A stretch of DNA of 64,000 bases from Polytrichum commune (GCA_950295325.1 OX485807.1:13791001-13855000), one strand, 5' to 3'; counted from the stretch's first letter, positions 11,947 through 24,009 are shown. Numbers and translations: made by a program. Notes: a model not told the origin generated them from the letters alone.

Positions 11947-14452
11947 ATGGGGGGCATAGCCCATCATAATATATTACTTATGCCAATGGACTACACCTCC
12001 AAGTGGATAGCCAAATCACAACTCCTTCACCAGGACAACAAATCACTAGGCCACAATCTCCTTTTAGTAAACAAATTCATAAGCAATACCCACAAAGAAA
12101 AGACGGTAGCCACATACAACTCCTACATCAACTTCACAAAATCAACGGACAAATGCTTCATCTGCCCACCCACAAACACCCTAACCTTACCCTCTCTATT
12201 AAAGATTGTAATATGGACAAAGATATTACCACACCAAACGCACTGTAAAAATGCATGGTGTAAATTCCAATATCTTCGACCAAACACGAGCCTTCTCACA
12301 ACCAATTCTCCAACAAGACTCCATTGGCTATGGCAAGATTCACTTGAAACCCCACTCACCACATAGCCAACCTCTTGCAACCCCCCCCCCCCCCCCCAAA
12401 CACACACACACACACATGACTTTGCCACCAAATTTTATAGTTAATCCAAAGATACATGACCAACCTACCAATGATAAAACCCCAAAAGCAAAACCCACAT
12501 AATATTAAATGCTCTAATTGAAGCTTTTGGGATCACTCACCCTCACTTTCCTCCCCCCAATATGCCCCATGAAACTCACACAATACCACTCAAGCACGAA
12601 TGCGACATACCCTTTGGCTCATTTTGCCTTGCAAAATCATCAAGATGGAGGGTGATTGTACTAGCACACCCCACGGATCACAACTTAGCCATAAAGATCC
12701 TATCCCCCACCACAACATAGCCTTTGACATACACATAATCACCACTATACCACCTATTTCCATACAATACAACCCCACCACCAAGTGGCTAAAATACCTA
12801 CACACATTTGAAACTAGCTACACATCCATCGCATGCCTACACAACCAAAGATCCCCCCCCCCCATCCCAAGAAACCAACTACTAATAAACACACTCACCT
12901 GCATTTACTTGAACTCTATTACGTGTTAGTAACAACTGACACCATACAACACATTCCAACCGAATGCAAGGTCAAATTCTAAAAGAATTGGTACAGCCCC
13001 AATCCCCACTACCCATGCCTCCACCAACCCCACACCCTCTACCTGACACCCTCATACATGCCACCACTTAAATGCATATACACACATGGCTCATTTATCC
13101 CACCCGATGGAAATGGAGTTCAAAACACAACTAGCTTGGGTGTTTATAGCCCAACCATTGATCTCCACATCACGAAAATCGCTTTGGCCTTCAAAACATG
13201 CTTTGAGCGGAACTTTACGCCATATTGATTGCCCTAACCGCCACTAGACTCCAGCCCGAGACACATGCATATTCATAGACAACCTTAAAAACATCTACCG
13301 CATCAACAACCACATAAGACACCCCTCATAACGACATCACCACATGGACAAATTGCTCATATTGGCCATGGTCAATTAAATACAATGGACCACCCACAAA
13401 ATAACAATTAAAAAAGTCAAGGCACACACATAGGTATCACATGCAACGAAATAGTAAGCCAACTAGCCAATGATGGCACAAACATGACCAAACCCACCCC
13501 TAAACCACATATGCACATCGCTCACACCACCCCATACTAGCTAAATGGTGTCCCAATTGAAAGACATGACGGTGCCATCTGGCATGTACACCTATACATC
13601 ACCAAAGAACAATGGAATAAGGAACTAGCAATAGCCAAGTCCAACTTTCCATACGTTGACAAATGAGTTTCCAACAAAGGTATCAACCACAAACTCTCCA
13701 ACCACTTATATATGGACAACACAACCTAGATAACGCAAACAGTTAAACTCCGATATGCCCAATAAATGGGAAACAACTATATTGTAAAAACATCTTCCGG
13801 CCATTAACCCACCCTAACCAAAATTGCACATTATGCCCAAACAACACAATAGAAACGTGACCTCACTTACTTTCTACATGCTCGCATCCACATATTAAGG
13901 GCCTACACATAGCCACCATGCAATTCATCATATAGTTCATTCATTATAGACCAACAAACACACCTGATTCTTCACCTTGGTTAATGCATGCAACCGAAAT
14001 AACATACCTCAAGATATAACATTACATGAATGGCTACTCAAGTGCACATGCAACTCCACACCATGCTCTTGCATGGCTAGACTATGACCATACATCATGT
14101 GTGTCCAAGGTGCCACAAATGACATCCAAATACCATTGGCCCCACCACCAACCCACATTATCCAATTCATTGAATTCACATACTATCATGACATATTCTC
14201 CGCTGCAACAATCGTTCAAAAACAAAGCATGTATAACTTACTCATACAAAAAATCCAACTCGAAGATTTGCAAGTCAACCCCCTAGCCACAATTATTGTA
14301 GGAGTCGGAGGAGCCATACACAAACACTCCATCCATGTATTCAAGAACCTCAAAATACCCCCAAACAAAAAACAAAAACAAAAACTCGTGAAGCAAATAT
14401 ATCGCATATCCATCAAATATCTCATATACAATACAACCTTTCTACATATCTA
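11947..14452 (+). mobile_element. Eroded non-LTR (LINE-type) retrotransposon, sense on plus strand
   Basis: Protein remnants run left to right in the order expected for a LINE ORF2 tail. RNase H remnants include a YTDGS-like motif with D changed to H near 13080-13100, IFIDNLKNIYRINNH-like text near 13270, and an IKKVKAHT phrase followed by a NEI...LANDG-like phrase near 13410-13475. A zinc-binding segment C-x2-C...H-x5-C lies near 13827-13877. A readable tail of about 118 codons follows (14097-14453). Stops and frameshifts interrupt every domain, so the copy is dead. The plus strand is markedly A/C-rich and G-poor across the whole block. Reverse transcriptase should lie upstream, but I could not identify it, so the left border is a guess. 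Confidence 0.6.
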
Positions 14453-15260
14453 GAGGAACTTTTGCATACATTTGCATTGGCATACATATGCAAGAAGGCA
14501 ATGGAAATGTGATAACGGCAAAGCGAAGCATTTAGTGACATAAATGTAGACGGAGTGAAATTAAAGTCATGTGATCTTATTGTAGGAGGGGTCCCCAAAA
14601 TATATGTATTATAATACTCTTAAACTGCAATATTTCAATTGAGGAAAATTAGGTAAGATTGGCAAATAATAACTTGGATATACCAAGATTATCTCACCTT
14701 GTGATACCCACCAAATGTCAATATTTGGTTGGTAGTACAATTTCAATACGCATGAGCAAATTCTTTGATACCACAGTTTATCGATGTTGACTATCAATAC
14801 CATGTATATACCACACCGACATTGGTTCTAACTAGTGTGTTCAAATAGCTTATGTCATTGGCATCGTCATATGGTTTGAAAACCCAAAAGGATCAATTGC
14901 CAAACCCAAGGGCTTGGGGTTTGTGGCGTCTGTGCCAAACTCATCTAGTGTGGATGAAGGGGCTTTGATAAAAACAAGTCCCCTACAAGGTCGAGGGCTA
15001 ATTTGTTCCATTTAGAGTCCACTGAACCAATTTGAGATCTCTGATGCCATTTTTGGAGTAAACTAATCTAAAAATAATTGTTGTATACTATGAAATAGTT
15101 CCATGTGTTTTCACATTGCTAACGGATGAGTTTACATAGACATAACAAATCTCTAGCCAAGCCCACGGGCTTCAACTTGCAATACAATACTTCTAAGGAA
15201 ACCGTGCCCAAAGTTGAAAGAGGATCAAGAATGATTCGTCAGCTGCCCCATACCGTATAC
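14453..15260. other. Intergenic region, nothing recognised
   Basis: AT-rich, short frames only. No inverted ends or domain remnants found. Confidence 0.5.
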
Positions 15261-15716
15261 TTAGGGCCGGTTTACACTATGGACCATAAAGTTGGACCAG
15301 GGCTCTGCAAGGCAGTTGATTGGCTGTTAAAGTTCTCCCGGGACAACTTCGGTTTACACTAAGGAAAAAATGGCAGAGGGACCTTGGAGGTCGAGGTCCC
15401 CAAAATACAATTTTTAAGGCCTAATAAATGCACTGACATGGTCCAACGGGTTTTGCGGTGAGATAGGCAAGAGAGGTGATATGGTAGGAAAAGGCAAGGG
15501 CCCATTTCATAGGAGTATTATTTAAATAAAATTTAATGAATTTACCTTTTATGAGCCTTAATTATACCATAGCCCATGAGACAAACTAGCACTACCTTGC
15601 CTTACCCCTTAAACCGGCTCACACGTGTTTCACCAAACAACGTGGGACATCTAGAACTCAAGAATTCAAGTGCAGGTTTGTTTTTTTGGTCTACCAAATG
15701 CAATGTTTGGAATTTT

Positions 15717-15781
15717 GGGGCTTGTAATATACCGTTGGAAAGGTCTTGAAAATACCTTTCCAACGGTATATTACAAACCCC
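15717..15781. repeat. Short near-perfect hairpin inside the Harbinger-type element
   Basis: Two 28-bp arms (15717-15744 and 15754-15781) are reverse complements with one mismatch, around a 9-nt loop CTTGAAAAT. The core of each arm is ATACCGTTGGAAAGGT or its complement. Confidence 0.85.
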
Positions 15782-16256
15782 ATATTGTTTTTAAATTCAG
15801 TTGAAAAACAAAATAGAAAAATTTGTAGTGGTTTAGTGACTGTAGATCAGGGTAGCCAAAAGAAGTGCAATGGGAAATCTTCTAACACTAATTATGAAAG
15901 AATTGAAAATTAGTGTTGAGCAAGGTAGGGTGGTAACAACATTAAATATAATCAAACACTAAATATCCTATTTAGTGTAGTGACAACACAAGGTACATGT
16001 CACATGTAAATTACATTGAGCATGTACAAATTAAACTGCTCTATTTTTTTTTATAAAAATTGTTGTGAGAAGATTTGCAAGCCACATCTTCGACACATTT
16101 AACAAGAAGTGAAGACAAGTGAAGCCCAAGAGAAGACAAGGAATGATCAAACTTATTTTTTTTCCAAAATTGCCCTTTTTGGGCATGTATTAAAAAAATC
16201 AGCACCTTCACTTTTTGGTGCGTGGTCAGCAGAGCCCAACATTTTCCTTTCTAATT

Positions 16257-16575
16257 GCACCCATACCCAGACCATGCCCATCAGCAACAACCTATGCCCA
16301 CCCATGCCCACCCATAGCATGACATGTGCGCACCCATGCCCACCCATGCCCACATATAGCATGACATGTGCCCACCCATACCCACCCATGCTATTCAAAT
16401 TGCGCCCATGTATTCAAAAATTATGTAATGTGTATTGTGTAATTGTGTAATTATGCCCCACCCATGCCCACCCATGCCCGCCCATGCCCGCCCATGAACA
16501 ATAATATTGCACCCATGCCCACCCAAAACCCATGGGCATGGGTGGGTATGGGCATGGGCATGGGTATGGGCGCCC
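16257..16575. repeat. CCCATG(CCCA) minisatellite that reverses orientation
   Basis: Runs of CCCACCCATGCC and variants occupy 16257-16390 and 16453-16525. From about 16531 the motif continues in reverse complement (GGGCATGGGTG). The array can therefore fold on itself. Imperfect, with an AT-rich interruption near 16391-16452. Confidence 0.8.
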
Positions 16576-16964
16576 GATGTAGGGCTCTGGTGGTCAGTCT
16601 TCTTGGTCCACATTCGGTTTACACCTAGTGAGGGGCCCAAGGCTCTCAAAACTGTTTTTTATGAAGTCGGACCATTGACAAAGGCCATCTTCTATGGTCC
16701 GACTGCATGGTCCATAGTGTAAACCGGCCCTTAATGCCACGAGGTTCAATATTTAAACAAATTATATTGTTTCCAAGCCATGTGCCTGTGTGACGTGTCC
16801 TAACCACATTGGTTGGAGCATCTGAAACTCCATACCTGTCAAGCAAAGACATAGCTATTTCATTGGCGGCCTCATAGTAAGGTAGATGGATCTTGAAATG
16901 GTTACTTTATGTGGCTAGCCACTTCACTTAGGATATGAAGCCCACGCTTAGTACAAGATGATTA

Positions 16965-17344
16965 TGGTGAGTTTCCATGTCGGCCGCTCGCCCACTAGAT
17001 TCTAGAAAATAATGGGTCGGAGGTGTTTGCATGTACTTAAGTGCAAGCTGTCATCCAACCACATTTTGTGGTCTGCTAGAATGTGGAGGGCCGTGGACAC
17101 ATTCCACTTGACTTCCATGCATTCACTAAAGGATCTTCACCTACAAGTGTTGGTCACTAAAGGTTTTGAAGACCGGTTTTAATATGGAGGAGGAGGTTAG
17201 TAAGTGGGCCCATATTTGAGAAGATGGGAGTAGCTAGTTGGCACATATGAACCCTACCCCACTAGATTCCCTTTAAATTTGGGCGGGCTTGTCCTTATTT
17301 GCACTAGCATGTGGTGGGCGAGCGGCCTACATGGAAACTCACCC
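16965..17344. mobile_element. Tourist-like MITE 1 (380 bp)
   Basis: The left end reads GGTGAGTTTCCATGTCGGCC and the right end is its near-perfect reverse complement. TTA flanks both ends (16962-16964 and 17345-17347). No coding capacity. The same terminal sequence recurs at 17447. Confidence 0.7.
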
Positions 17345-17446
17345 TTAGCAAACTCAAATCAAGGGTGTAGTCACTTTCTTTGTTATTTTTGGAACTCATA
17401 TGAATATATTATTCATTATCATAGTGAAGATTCTCATGTTCGTTAA

Positions 17447-17774
17447 GGGTGAGTTTCCATGTTGCCGCTCGCCCACCATGTTCTAGTGGAAATAAGGACA
17501 AGTGTAGATGGAATTTGGCGGGGTGGTGTTTGTACTGTATGTGCCAATCAACTATGGCTATTTCAAGTGTTTATTGTTTTAATGTATCAACCAACTATTG
17601 TAATTTCAAGTGTTTAGTGGGTGCATGGAAGTCTAGCGGCCCAAGGCCATGGCTCTCCACATTCCAGTAGGCCACGAGAATGTGGTTGGTTGCTTTTGTT
17701 TATCTACATGAGAACACCTCCAAGCTACTATTATACATAATCTAGTGGGTGAGCAACCTACAAGGCAACTCACC
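17447..17774. mobile_element. Tourist-like MITE 2 (about 328 bp)
   Basis: It begins GGGTGAGTTTCCATGTTGCC and ends with a degenerate reverse complement (GGCAACTCACC). TTAA occurs on both sides. It is the same family as the element 100 bp upstream but the right end is more diverged. Confidence 0.6.
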
Positions 17775-17789
17775 TTAAGTAGTCATACA

Positions 17790-17985
17790 TGTCCCCCCCC
17801 CCATTAGATTGACTATTGAGCCTAGAATAGTTATCATATTTTGAGCACATAATCCATTCTCTTTTGAACACATGTCTTTTTGGTATCCACTATTGGAGCC
17901 ACACCTAGCCACATACCACTCGAATATAGATATTCAATTAAGACAAACTAACCAAATTAGGCATGCCTACCTTAGGTGCATTTCG
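17790..17985 (-). repeat. Dispersed repeat R1, partial reverse copy
   Basis: Read on the minus strand this is the 5' half of R1: the AAGGTAGRC start, the 'gtatgtgg..aggtgtggctcca' block, 'aagacatgtgtt.aaaagaga' and 'ttctaggctcaatagtcaa'. The 3' half is absent. Confidence 0.65.
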
Positions 17986-18507
17986 ACACTTACCTTCCAT
18001 TGATAACGAAAATGAACTTCACATTGATTTGTTCTATATTTAGCATATGATAGGGGCCTTCATCATCTTATCTTCATGGGAAGAAACTTAGAGAACATGA
18101 AGAAACTGGCGCCGTTATAGTGAACAATGCTATTATGAATAATATTGTTCTATCGGATAGTTCTAGTATGTACAATGCTTTTTGTGAATAATGCCAGGAA
18201 TATAAATCCACATGAATTTTCAATTATGAACCTGAATGTATGAACATGAATCAAATATTACCACTTTGCTTGGAAGCCCCACATAATATAGTTTTCTTAT
18301 TCCATGGTTAGTGGAATTGACTCACATGGCTGAATAATGTTATGTGCCGATGAGAGGCTCATAAATATGTTAATGCCGATTCCAACACTCCATGCAAAAT
18401 GATTTCATGCATTTTGGTTTTTGTCGATACTTGGTGGTGTTTCGTTGCAAGCTAAGATTCTGATCTTATTACAATCAAAAATCCGGGCTGCCAAAAGAAA
18501 AAGGTTT

Positions 18508-18600
18508 GACTGCCCGAAGACCAGAAATAAGCTGCCCGGTATTATTTTGACTGCCCGACTTCGGGGATTGACTGCCCAAAGACCAGAAGTAAGCTGGATG
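18508..18600 (+). repeat. Two-copy tandem repeat upstream of the bHLH gene
   Basis: TGACTGCCCGAAGACCAGAA at about 18508 recurs as TGACTGCCCAAAGACCAGAA near 18569, both followed by (A/G)TAAGCTG. The spacing is about 61 bp, and a third TTTGACTGCCCGA fragment sits between them. Confidence 0.7.
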
Positions 18601-19565
18601 TTGACCCGCCGCGCCGTGCCGCTGCCGCCATGGTAGCTGGCTTAACGCCGTCCGCTGGCCGTGCGCAGGGCACGGCCAGATGGGGCCCACCTCATGGTTG
18701 CCACGCGCCGCTGTGTGCCGCAAGCCCACGTCAGCTGCATCGATCGTCGCCCTCCATACACTCGGTGCCTTCGACGCATTCGGTTTGTCAAATCATCGCA
18801 ATTCGGTGACGATGAGCGACAGTTTGTGATCACAATCATAGCCTGATTCAACTCCCAGAAAATTTCTGTCGATTTTTTGTCTAATTTTCTCATCTGGTTG
18901 ATTGAATGGCTCTTCAAGAATAGTTGTTGACGAGTCTGCTGCATTTGGCTGGACGGTCCGGATGCGAAGTCCTGTCTCCGTAGCATGCAGGTCGGAATCA
19001 TCGTAATCATAATGTTGTGGAATAAATTGGGTTGGTGCTGAATATTTGGTTTGTTTTTTTGAGGTTTTTGATTGTTAATTTTTGGTCTTTGGTAATCCCC
19101 TGTTTCTGGAAAGGAGGGTTTGAGCCTGGGTTTTTGAGGTTTTAATTGAGTTTTTGATGAGTGTTTTTCTTTTTCTGGGAGGTGGACGTTTGTCTGTGTG
19201 ATGATTGTTGCGTCTGAGGTTTGTTGACGGGATTATGCTGGAAAGCTGAGTAAGGGTAAGGGTGTAAGTAATTGGAAGATGGTGATGGGTGAGGGGCGGA
19301 GGCTAGGCTATGTTTTGTGTGATGATTGGGTCTGTTGATTTACGGAGTTTTGTTGATGAGATGGAGCTGGAAAGCTGAGGGTAAGGGTAAGGGGAGATTA
19401 ATTTTATGGGTTCATATGTGGAAGACGGTAATGGATGGGGGAGAGAGAGGCTAGGTTGTGTGTTTCCATCCGGGAAGGAGTAGGACATGGTGAATTGAGT
19501 TTCATAGGATCGTGGGATAAATGTGGGCGTCGTGGTAACTTCAAAATTTGAAGAATCTCCTCACA
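18600..19565 (+). promoter_or_regulatory. Probable promoter and 5' UTR of the bHLH gene
   Basis: A GC-rich island (about 18600-18780) with an ACGT core (CCCACGTCAGC near 18724) rises abruptly from AT-rich DNA. Pyrimidine- and GT-rich sequence then leads to the ATG at 19566. GTAAGGGTAAGG-type repeats occur near 19250-19270 and 19380-19400. The transcription start cannot be placed, and an intron in the 5' UTR is possible. Confidence 0.45.
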
Positions 19566-22500
19566 ATGGAGATGCTGGACACTCCCAATGCGAGTTTCTG
19601 GGTGCACGAGAATTTGTTGGAGCCACAGAGTCTACAGCAGCATAATTTATCATCATCAGCACAACAGCAATCTGCTCACCACCTTTTTCCAGCTCACCCT
19701 GCGGAAGCAGCAGTGCTGCACCCGGAGGAAGTTTGCTTAGAGCTCGGCGGGTATGGGACATGTGGTGGTGCATTTCCCCAAACAGTGCAGCAACATCATT
19801 CCGACTCGCTTCAAGGGTCCGCAGAAGACCGACAATTCATGCCGTCCCTGAATGCTTTACCCGAGTTCAGGTACATACACAAATACATCCATACAATCCA
19901 ATTTCCTTCCGAGATTATGCGAACATCATGGGGTTTTAAGGACCATCCCACTTCTTGCACTTTTTGCAGGCTTCGGAAGCTCCTTATATGTGAGTGTTTG
20001 TATCATGTAGATGTATGAAACTCTGTATAATTTTGCCGACATTACTAGACATACTATGTATACTTACTAGACATACACACATTCAATCCAGTTTCTTCCG
20101 AGATGATCTGAAGATGGGGTTTTCAAGCACCATCCCACTTCTTTCACTTCTTGCAGTTGCATTTTTTGCAGACATTGGAAGCTCCTTACGTTTGAGTGTT
20201 TGTATCATGTAGATAGATGTACAAACCTTATTAAAATTGTTTGTGCCGTCTCTTACTCTACTTCCTATGGCAGCGGCCAAAATGTAGGAGTTAACCCTAC
20301 ATCCGCCAGGAAGTTGCACAAGGCTGACCGTGAGAGGCTTAGGAGAGATCATCTCAATGAACAATTTGCAAAGCTGGCGGGAGTTCTTGGTAAGTTACTT
20401 CATTGTTTTTATATTTTGGTTGGCTTGTGGACCCGTACCCTTAATCAAATACTGCAAGCTGTTCTGTAGGGCCCCTTATTAGTGGGGATGATTTCCCGAA
20501 TAGTGGCCACATTCAGATTGAATGTGGAAGATACCCGGGTTGGTAGGGTCTGCTGTAGGTACCTAGCAGGCCATCGGAATAATGATATGCCATGAGCCTC
20601 AGATTTGGTGGTTTTTCCTGCGCTTACTGAACAAAATTTGAAGTGAGTACACCACAGAGCAGTGGGTGCAGTTTACATTTGGCTAAGTCTATTTGTGTTA
20701 GCAGTAAGCAGTTGCTCAAAATAACTTGAACTTACTCATCTGAGCGATGAAGGTGATGAAGTTTTTTTGAATATGTACGATGTTTGTATGGCAGATCCAG
20801 TTCGACCAAAGAATGACAAGGGCACCATTCTTTCTGACAGCATTTCAGCTGTGAATGAGCTTCGTGCAGAGATTGAACGCCTGAAGACTGAGCAAGTGAC
20901 TCTCTCCGACGAGTCTAGGGATGTAAGTTCTTGAAATGATTAATTTATTGTTTTTGAAAATTCCATTTCAAGATAGAACAAGAATCTGAAAGACCTAACA
21001 GAGATCAAGATTCACTTCCACATACTCCAATGTATGTTTAGTATGTGGATAAACAAGTGTCATTGAAAGCAGCAGCAGTTTCTGTGTCCATTGGGATGCA
21101 ATATGCTATTCACTTCGTTTGTGCAAAATGAACCTCAAAACCTCCACAAGCAAATGGCTTTTAAATGTTTAGATAGGCATATGCTCAACAGAAGAATTTT
21201 AGCAATGTGTCATGTTTGGGTATATTGGTTTGAAGTAACGCATCCATTTTGTATTGGAATGTTTCAATGTACTAAGTTTTTAATTACGCATGCAGTTGAG
21301 TCAAGAGAAGTTGGAGTTGCGCGATGAGAAAAGAGCACTGGAGTCTGAAACAGACCGGCTGCAAATCCAGCTTAAGCAAAATATTGATGCACAGAATGCC
21401 ATGCCAGGGTGGATGGGCATGGACCTGTCTGGACTCATGAGTGCTCCCCAATATTCTTACGCTATTCCCGCAACGTTGAAACCCTCAAAAGATACATCTG
21501 AGGTGCCTGCCACAGAACAGATGCTGCAACATCCTACCTCTGTCCCAAATCCTTCTCCTTTGCTCTCCATTCCCACACCTGGCCCATTTTTGCATCCTGC
21601 TTTTCAAGCCTACGGTATCTTTGGTGCAGGCCAAGCGGGTCCTCCTGCGTACATGCCGTATGCACACTTTCCCCATGCAGGACACCATGCTTCTCATATT
21701 GAGAGGCCTTATGCAAGATATCCTTCTCCAATCCACCCTACACCAATTTATGCTGTGCCTGTGCCAAAAATTGCCCACACAAAGCCCGCAGAGGCTCCTG
21801 GTGTTGTAACGGACTTGCAGCTGCAAACACCTGGTGTTCCACCTGCAACTCCACAACCTCCAATTCCAGCGACTGAAAAAGCTGACAAAGAAGCCTCAGA
21901 AGGATTGGTGAGTAGCATTTCCTCCCTCAATCAATCAAAGGAGTGCAACAAAGTAGAGTTGACTTTAATGTTGCCACTGGCGTGAAATATGGTCTTGGCT
22001 CATCTTTGAGTAGGTTTAACTCTATGTAATTTCGGAACGGGCATTGTGAGAATTATAGGCCCCTCCAAGACTACTGGCTCCTTTTAAAGGTGAACACCTT
22101 GAACGAGCATGAACCAATCTGGCGTGCACCTATCTCCTCCTCCCAAGGGCAAGCCCCTGGGTTCCCACATGGTTGGTTTAAAGTATCCAGGTCACACGGA
22201 TACCGCCACTGTGATTGGGTGGGCCATAGTTGTAGGGTGCATTGCAAATCAAGTGTTAGGAAGGGCATCCATCTGAGCGCTATTCCGGCCTTAGGTGGCT
22301 CAAACTTGGAGTTCTCATGGGATCTGGGTTAAGGCTTTGGGTTTTAAGTCACACTTTGTAGTGCAACAAATTAATCTCTTCTATGTGCAAGATTGGTATG
22401 ACTTGTGCACCAACAAATATGGGCCTTATCTCCTCAATATGAGAGTTGAAAGAGTAAGAGTGTCTTGGTGTATGGGGGCTTGATAAGATATCGCAAGCAA

Positions 22501-22712
22501 GGGTAGATGATGAGTGCTGGTGTCCAACTAGACCTCGGAATGTGAGTAAATGGGATTTTTTTCCCTGAGTGTTTAACCGTGCGGTTGCTTGTCAAATTCA
22601 GGGTTCTTCTTTGGATGCTTCAGGAGATCCTGCAGCTGGGTCAAAAAGCCCAACTGCTGGAGGTGAACTCATTCCTCAGCTTTCGCTCTCCTCGAATTCT
22701 ATCGCAGTGTAG
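19566..22712 (+). CDS. bHLH transcription factor, clade IVb (bHLH11/PYE/bHLH121-like)
   Basis: Five exons join in phase: 19566-19870, 20274-20389, 20795-20922, 21296-21907 and 22602-22712, giving about 423 residues. All junctions are GT-AG. The N-terminal region is Q/H-rich. The basic region and helix 1 (ARKLHKADRERLRRDHLNEQF, shown here only as its key residues: Lys at the usual His position, then E-R-x-R-R) come from exon 2. Helix 2 (DPVRPKNDKGTILSDSI) and a long leucine-rich coiled coil come from exons 3-4. The basic region with Lys instead of His and the DPxRPK.DK loop are those of the iron-homeostasis clade IVb proteins. A Pro-rich tail with DLQLQTPG follows. Family members act in the nucleus as dimers that bind E-box/G-box DNA. 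The start was chosen as the first in-frame ATG of the N-terminal exon. Reading through the last donor would end the protein at 21985 instead (see findings). Which member of the clade this is cannot be settled. Confidence 0.88.
19870..20226 (+). repeat. Tandem duplication inside bHLH intron 1
   Basis: About 160 bp at 19870-20030 recurs at 20063-20226. Shared phrases are the acatacaca.a.tcaatcca block, ACCATCCCACTTCTT, TTTTTGCAG, GGAAGCTCCTTA and GAGTGTTTGTATCATGTAGAT. Each copy carries decoy acceptor-like TTTGCAG sites. The acceptor actually used by the phase-consistent gene model lies downstream (20273). Confidence 0.8.
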
Positions 22713-24009
22713 ATCGCCAAACGAATGTCATCATTTTTTGTAGGTAAGCATCAGAGAGAATAAATAGATATTCTCAAGAATATTGGGTTCACCACATACC
22801 TTTCAGTGTTTCAAGTGTACCTTGCAATTAAGAGCAATGATGTGCTTTACCTATGCATCTCACCGCGTTGCAAACAAATCACTCTTTTTTATTGAGTAGG
22901 TTTTGGAAGTAGTAAATTTTTTTCCAACTAAATGAGTTGAAATGATCAGTACTGTGTTTCTATACTTTCTGACTGATTTTTTTTGTACGCTTCAGGTGTG
23001 AGACTATTGAAGTGACCCCCTTTGCAAGTCAAAGTTGTTTGAAGTGCCTGAAATTGCAGCAATCATGGCCACATAATTGTACACAATTTTGAGCTGCACC
23101 ATGGTAGAGAAAATCGATTAGCTTGTTCTATCTTCTCATAACCAAGATACGATATTAATGGCTCTACTCAGGCAGTTTTGCCTCAGGTATCGAGCGAGTG
23201 TTGAAACCTGGCTCTTACTATTGTACCAACTCTGGAGACTTGACAGTCTGCTTGGGAAATACATAACCTTTTTAGACATAATTAACAATTTTCCTGTCAT
23301 TTAGAGTGAAGAAATGTCAGTAGAAAACTGGTTCAGCTTTTGTCTTCACAGAAGTTGTTACAGAAGTCTTAATATATGTTATGTCCAGTGAGCACAGGTA
23401 GAAAACTATTTAAAGACGGAAATATTCTTGATTTAGGTGCTTGTCTTGTAATAAGTTTTTGAACTTTGTAAGAATGCTACACAGTAAGGAAAACATCACC
23501 TGCTTGTTAATTGCCACCTGTTAACAATGCAGTGACAGACCTTTGTTGGTAAGTAATAACTGATTCCACTTGCTGAAGAGGAAGAGAGTGTACCAAAAAA
23601 TTTGATAGTTCTGGTATAGTCAGTCCCTGTGGATGTAGTCTGAGAAGATGATACAGTCAGATTGTCTCACCTGTTATATGTGCGTTTTGATGTTTATTGT
23701 CAGGCATGATAAGCTCCCACTTTGCCATTGCTCCTGTTCAAGGCCTTGTGAATAAGTTGAAGAGAGATATTAAACAAAGCCCTACCTTAGGCCTTAGAAG
23801 CACTTAGAGGTCAACCACTATGACTGAAGTTGGATTTGAGCAAAGATCTGCTAGGAATTACCTGTTTTGGAGCAAGATCTGATCATTTGAAATTGAGAAT
23901 CCTGTATTTGGGTAGAGATACTGGAAGACAAATGTTTTTTTTTTTCCTTTCCTTTGTAGTTAGTACTGTTCAAAAATGCATGCATTCCTTGTAGCATAAG
24001 CAGGTAGGA
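22713..24009 (+). other. 3' UTR of the bHLH gene and following intergenic DNA
   Basis: T-rich and A-rich sequence without a coding frame. It probably contains the 3' UTR, possibly with an intron (a gt...ag pair spanning about 22742-22996), but I cannot place the polyadenylation site. Confidence 0.4.

Larger units (their letters stand above)
15264..16730. mobile_element. Non-autonomous PIF/Harbinger-type transposon, 1467 bp
   Basis: The termini are near-perfect inverted repeats beginning GGGCCGGTTTACACTATGG, at 15264 and in reverse complement ending at 16730. Each is flanked by TTA (15261-15263 and 16731-16733), the 3-bp duplication typical of PIF/Harbinger. A second subterminal pair (TCGGTTTACACTA near 15350 and TCGGTTTACACCTA near 16614) lies inside. 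There is no transposase frame. The interior holds a 28-bp-arm hairpin (15717-15781), text shared with 8670-8740, and a CCCATGCCCA minisatellite (16257-16575). Confidence 0.75.

Noticed and set aside
11947-12366. 139-codon frame as an independent gene
   Set aside because: It lies in the strand-biased block with retroelement remnants, overlaps competing frames and has no recognised domain.
18475-19010. Overlapping minus-strand frames of 84 and 122 codons
   Set aside because: They arise from the GC-rich promoter region of the bHLH gene, where stops are rare by composition; no domain seen.
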